The position numbers and the translations under genes are program-made. Below are positions 58,979 to 64,000 of a stretch of DNA of 64,000 bases, piece by piece. Source of the stretch: Cryptomeria japonica (Eukaryota; Streptophyta; Pinopsida; Cupressales; Cupressaceae); contig NC_081408.1 of NCBI RefSeq assembly GCF_030272615.1, positions 341,769,793-341,833,792 of the forward strand. The letters run 5' to 3'. Position 1 is the first letter of the stretch; each line of letters starts with the position of its first letter. The notes beneath the pieces are model-generated. The model saw only the letters and a list, made by a program, of their open reading frames with translations, was not told the origin of the DNA and did not search any database.

Positions 58979-61744
58979 GAAAGGCCATCTAGGGCATCAC
59001 ATTTGACAAAAACGGAGATAGGGAGACAAAATTGGGTATCGACCCATTCAAGAAATACCCCATGACATTCCAAAATTACCATTACAGTGCCCATACAAAG
59101 ATCTAATAAGAATTGGGCAACATTATCCTTTGAAAATCTCATTTTCACATTGTTTCCCCAAACCCACACTCAAACCAACCAAACAAAGCAATAAGGGGAT
59201 GAAAGATTGGATTTCATTGCTCAACAGGGTTTCAACTCCACTTTAAAACACATTGAAAGATGTCAAAGACATTAAATTTGAAAGATAAGAAGGTTTTGAA
59301 GTCTCCTACCTCAACTTGGAGAGAAGAAGCTTCATTCACAAATTACAATCCACACTCTCCACCATGGCCTCAAGATTCAAACAACAACATGACCTCCTCA
59401 ATCTAAAACTATCAACACCCTACCCACAAAATTCCACCTCCAAAATCTCTCAAGCTTAGAAAACTCCTTTGGCCACCAAGGAGATTTTGATAAAAAAACA
59501 TGAAATAAAATTAAGTGTCTAAAAATGGGCTCGAATTACCAATTATATCTCATTTTTTGGGGTGAGAAAATAATAACGATAAAATTTAAATGAAAACCAT
59601 AAAACCATAAAAAATCCCAAATGAATCTCAAGGTAAAATCACTCAAAGCTCAATATATCAAATACATAAAAGCCATATCTTACATTAAAATATTAATTCA
59701 TTACAACAACTCATTAATATAAGCACATTAACCGATGACAATACACATATGACTGATTATTACACAATTATGCAATAGGGTAACCAGACATTACCTAAAT
59801 GGTAACCAAAGGAATAGGTTTGTGTGATAAGGAATATCATCAAAATTAGGAATGATGGCTAGGGCTAGGGCACATGAATGACCAATGTGCTATCTCCTAT
59901 AACCACCATTGATGATATGGGCACACTCAGATATGTGGAACCAGGTCAACTTGATTCCCAGTACCTGCATCAACCAAAACATACAAACACTTGTGCATGT
60001 ACATATATAATGTAACATAACTAAAACATAAGTAATCATTCCCCAATTGGGGCCACATAGTAATATTGTCAGTAACATGATATATCATAAAAATAATGTA
60101 ACACGATCACATTGAACATACCTAACAACTATATCTAACATCATTATCATCATTGATTATATTTATGAGCATTTAAATCTATTTAATAATCAAAAGAACA
60201 AAAATATAACTCATTACTATTAAATTAACTAATCAAGGTATCACCACTTGTTCATTCCAATCATCAATCAAATCATCATTAATATCAATATCCCCCATAA
60301 GGAAGTTTTAAATCACTCCAACATTTCATCATAATCATTAGAGAAATAATAGGCCATCACACATCTCAAGACAATTGCATAATCATAAATCACCATAATG
60401 CAATCCAACACATCACAAGTCCAGAACAATCATGAAACACACAAAATAAATAAGGCATAAGATAGACACTCAAGGCCAAGCATTGAAATCAAATAAAGCA
60501 CCTAGAATAAGATCAAAGAACCACAACATGATTACATCTAGATATCATATGGCACAGCCATAGGCATATAGCCAAATCCAAATCAATAAGAAACAATGCA
60601 GAAGAGCACTTAAGGGGCATTACATTCCCCCTAGGGCTAGGGTTACTCCTAGAAGCCTATAAATCAAGATCAAGGCACCTACAATGCACAATCCAACAAT
60701 CACATCGGGCATCTACAAAAATGATCATTCGACTCACCACAATTCTAGGTTACAACACACAACTCTTTCACCATCACCAAGGCAATCAATAAGTGGACCT
60801 ACTATTCAATCCATAAGAGCATCAACATCTCACTAACTCAAAAAATTGAGCCCTCAACAAGGTGCTTGAAACACCATCTATCCACCTACTCTATCCAACC
60901 AACACAATCTCAAACAACTTTACCTCATCTCAAGGCAACCAAGCACAAAGCTATGCCCTCAATGATCTCTCCTTGGCCCAAGGCACAAAGCTTTAAGAGA
61001 TTCCACTTGCAATAAGGGGGAAAGATTGTTCTACAAGTCTAAAAAAAATCATCATGTGCATATAGAGATCACTTAACTCTAGAGGGAGTTTGACTTACTC
61101 CCCCATGATCCCACAAAAGCGAGGATTTCTCACAACATCCACTTCTCCTTAGAAGATGAAGACCAGTGCAAAGGTACTCAGAGGCATGAACATGAATATA
61201 TTTACCTCTCACAACCAGGAGTACCTACAAAAAAAGTTCAACAACCCCCAAACACTGCAAGAAGGGTCACATGACTTCCAACTAACCACAAGGTATAGGA
61301 GTACAACAAAGTTATCTTTGTAGTCAAACACTCAACTATGGGAAAAACAAGGGTTACTCAACCCAATTTGATCATGATTTCTCAATCAATGAGGTAACAT
61401 TGAACCTCTCACTAGGGCCAACATCTTGCACTCAGATCTCCAACCAAGCTCAAGATGGCCTATTCCACATAACAAAGCTACATCACCTGCTAGCCTTAGG
61501 CTATAAACAACACAACCCACTAAGGAGAACTCCTCCAACTCACACCAATCTCCAACATGGAGTCTAGAAAAATACATATACATATAGATATGGTATATAC
61601 ATATACAGTTATTAGTTGTTCAAGCACTAACTAAGGGGAATTTTTTGTTGCTACACTATGTCAACCACACATGTAGTTACGGAATCCACATCTAAGATGA
61701 CACATTGAGTACCCATAATCAAAAAAATAACAAGATCAATGGTG
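58979..61744. other. Unassigned CA-rich and AT-rich spacer
   Basis: No coding domain or repeat boundary was recognised. Short open frames on the minus strand (58915-59169, 61386-61583) have no family features. Confidence 0.4.
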
Positions 61745-62934
61745 TGTTGGCATTTGATTAAACTGGTAAAGACTGTTGGTGATTTGCAACTGGTAAATGA
61801 TTAATTGGTGAATGTGATTAAGAGATTGAGATTCATGTTTGATGACTAAGTCTTGTGTTGTCATTGATGGCAACAATGTTTTTGTGGTCATCTAAGTCTT
61901 GGAAGCCAACTAGTAATTAGGATCTCAACTGGTAAATTGAGATAGAGTTGCATTCCGACAACCAGTACAGGCGATTCATGAAAAGTTGGATGATGTAGTC
62001 TTATAGCAGTGATGGAGACAAGCATTTGGAGCTATGTTCACAACCACATTGGCAGATTCAACTGGACAAGCAAGGTTTGATGTACATAGCAGACCTTTTG
62101 ATGAACACTTAACTGGTAGTGATATAGTCACTTAAATCGGTAAATTGACATAGGTTTTAATTTGTTATGTCGGTGGCCAACATAAGTAAAGCGTATATTG
62201 CACAAATGTCTAGATTCATTAAACCTAGGAAATTGTTCCAAGGTTGTAACCGACTAAAATTAATGTTTATAAAAAGTGTGATGAGGTATCAAGTTGGTAT
62301 GTGTATAAATGAGTATGTGTGTGAGATCGAAGGTAAATGAGGTGAAGTTGATTGTGTGGTGTTTTGTGAAGCTATGTATTGATGCGTTATTGATGTTTTG
62401 AGGATCTGAAATGGATCTTATCAGATACAAAGGTGTTATATGAAGATCATTTGAACTGTTGTTTCCCTAACAATTTGTAGCAGTAAAATCCCCTAATCGG
62501 GTAGGTCCTAACATGCCTTTACTTATAAATTCCCTAATAGGGTAGCTCTATATCAGAGTGTTAAATCCTCTTGTGAGGTTGATCCTAATAGGTCATAGCT
62601 CTTAACAAGGCTTATCATTTAAATCCCTTAACCAGGTGACTCCTAACCAGGTCTGCTCCTAATAGGGCATATTTGTAAGACCTTAACCAGTCAAGATTTC
62701 TATTCTGTAGATAGTGAACCTTGTAGGTATTAACTCCTACCCTGGTTTTCCCTTTTGGGTTTCCACGTATAATCTCTTATGTTATGTGGAATTTGTTTTA
62801 TTGGGAATTAGCTTATGTGGTGAGATTCCTCTTATGCTTGACAAGTTTTAAAGTGTTAAGTTGGTGATCAGATTCATATTGTTTTTGCTTGCACTGATTC
62901 ACCCCCCCTCTCTCAGTGCCTTATAAGTTTATCA
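61745..62934 (+). repeat. 5' LTR of the copia element, 1190 bp
   Basis: Starts TGTTGGCATTTGATTAAACTGG, ends CTTATAAGTTTATCA, and is directly followed by a PBS, which fixes the right end. It contains several ACTGGTAAA motifs in the first 400 bp and, at about 62490-62700, repeated CCTAAYMRGG phrases (CCCTAATCGGG, CCCTAATAGGG, CCTAACCAGG). The left end rests on the TGTTGG terminus only, since the TSD partner is outside the window. Confidence 0.75.
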
Positions 62935-62936
62935 AT

Positions 62937-62949
62937 TGGTATCATAGCC
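62937..62949 (+). promoter_or_regulatory. Primer-binding site (initiator Met tRNA)
   Basis: TGGTATCATAGCC differs by one base from the usual TGGTATCAGAGCC complementary to the tRNA-iMet 3' end. It lies two bases after the LTR end, the normal layout for minus-strand priming in plant copia elements. Confidence 0.85.
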
Positions 62950-62996
62950 AACCTTATTTGATGCTTAACCACTTGAGAAGGACTCCTAAGGCACAC

Positions 62997-63919
62997 ATGG
63001 GGGATATGAGTTATAGAGAGATATCTCATAAACTTGCTGAAACTAAGGAAGCCCTAGAAACATTGAGAGGCAAGTATAAAAATTCACTTGCTAAGAGAAG
63101 AGAGCTAACCAAACAACTGTTGGAAGTTTCTAAGAGTAGTTCTTCTGATGAAGCAAACATAGGTGCATTGGTTGATGAGGTGGAGAAACTAAATGATGAG
63201 AAGACTAACTTGAGGAGAGAGGTTGAAGCCCCAACTATCCGGATGAGTCAAGAACTTGAAGCAAGGAGGGCATCATAAGACAAAATTAAAGAGAAAGAAC
63301 ATGCAATCTTCAAGATAAATCAGAAAAATGGCACTCTATCTGCACACTGGCATGAGGAAAAAGAAGAAAAAGAAGAAAAAAAGAGATAAAGGCAGAACTG
63401 GATATGGCAATGTCTATTAGAGATACTGTCATGAAAAGGAATGAAGATATTACAAAAGAACTTGCTGATGCTAATGAGAAGCTTGAAAAGTTTAATAAAA
63501 GTTCTACCATGCTTGATGGACAAATCCAATCTCAAAGGATGAATGATGATACAACTAGATTGGGTTACAATACATTTGAGAAAGGTGAGCCTTCTGGTAC
63601 AAAGAACAATATGCATAAAGGTAAATCTGTGCCTAAGATTCAGAAACCCACTGGTAATAAATCTTATAAGGCTATTTGTTTCAATTGTCATAAGCTAGGA
63701 CACACTACTAATGTTAGTAGAAACAGATCTGATGTTGCTAACAGTTATAGACCCAATACTAATCAAGGATATAAGCCTAGAACCTTTAATGGTTATTGTT
63801 TCACTTGCAACATGCATGGACATAGAGCTGTTGAGTGCAGGTATGGAGCAAATAATCCTACTCCTCACATAAGTCAGAGGTCTGGTGGTGGTTGGCAAAG
63901 AACCTTTGATGACCACTGA
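62997..63919 (+). pseudogene. Copia gag with coiled coil and two CCHC knuckles
   Basis: From MGDMSYREISHKLAETK at 62997, chosen as the first Met after the PBS with gag-like sequence, a charged heptad-rich coiled coil runs to a TAA at 63276-63278. The same frame continues to about 63388, then shifts in a run of GAAAAA repeats. The frame from 63404 gives ANEKLEKFNKSSTML and knuckles CFNCHKLGHTTNVS (63677-63718) and CFTCNMHGHRAVEC (63797-63838). In the first the fourth ligand Cys is Ser; the second is complete. Confidence 0.85.
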
Positions 63920-64000
63920 AGTCCTAACTAGCAGAGACCCTATGCTAATTGGTCTAGTACCTATGAGATGGAAAAGAGGATGAATGTGGTTTGCACAATT

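Larger units (their letters stand above)
61745..64000 (+). mobile_element. Ty1/copia-type element, 5' LTR to gag, runs off the window
   Basis: An LTR with TGTTGGCATTTG start and TTTATCA end is followed by a two-base spacer, a Met-tRNA primer-binding site and a gag with coiled-coil and two zinc knuckles. Protease, integrase and RT should lie beyond 64000. Gag carries a stop and a frameshift, so this copy is defective. Confidence 0.85.

Overview
This window looks like intergenic DNA from a large, repeat-rich plant nuclear genome. It is AT-rich, holds only two intact spliced genes, and is otherwise filled with degenerate Ty3/gypsy and Ty1/copia retrotransposons, LINEs, a SINE and microsatellites. 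The low gene density, nested decayed LTR elements and large solo LTRs resemble conifer or other gymnosperm genomes. That is inference; nothing here fixes the species.

Layout. About 1-7009: a defective Ty3/gypsy element on the minus strand (integrase, extra RNase H, protease relic, tandem-repeat leader, 5' LTR), apparently inserted at the 3' end of an older copia element whose polypurine tract and LTR start lie at 7055-7769. 8785-10764 and 16215-17040: 3' ends of LINEs. 18336-19286: a probable solo LTR. 19740-25200: a decayed Ty1/copia element on the plus strand, interrupted at 22905-24375 by a solo LTR with a 5-bp target duplication. 25679-26339: the first PLAC8/PLANT CADMIUM RESISTANCE (PCR)-type gene. 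27306-27519: a candidate MITE. 31340-34464: an internally deleted Ty3/gypsy chromovirus on the minus strand. 38714-39385: the second PCR-type gene. 39781-44093: a 4.3-kb element with LTR-like ends, no coding capacity and a 5-bp target duplication. 44524-44781: a SINE with a 17-bp target duplication. 45272-50672: an apparently full-length L1-type LINE with a 16-bp target duplication. 50689-61744: unassigned DNA with a nine-unit 20-bp minisatellite. 61745-64000: the 5' LTR, primer-binding site and gag of a copia element that runs off the window.

The two real genes are same-strand paralogues about 13 kb apart, each with four exons at equivalent positions. They look like a tandem duplication later pushed apart by insertions. 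They encode small Cys-rich membrane proteins of the PLAC8 family; both carry Leu where the family's usual CCxxxxCPC motif has its third Cys.

I found no convincing new molecular system. The most informative signals are insertion junctions (target duplications, an uninterrupted frame across an empty site, a repeat array split by an insertion), because they give a relative insertion history, together with the PCR gene pair and the unclassified 4.3-kb non-coding element. No tRNA, rRNA or CRISPR array was recognised.
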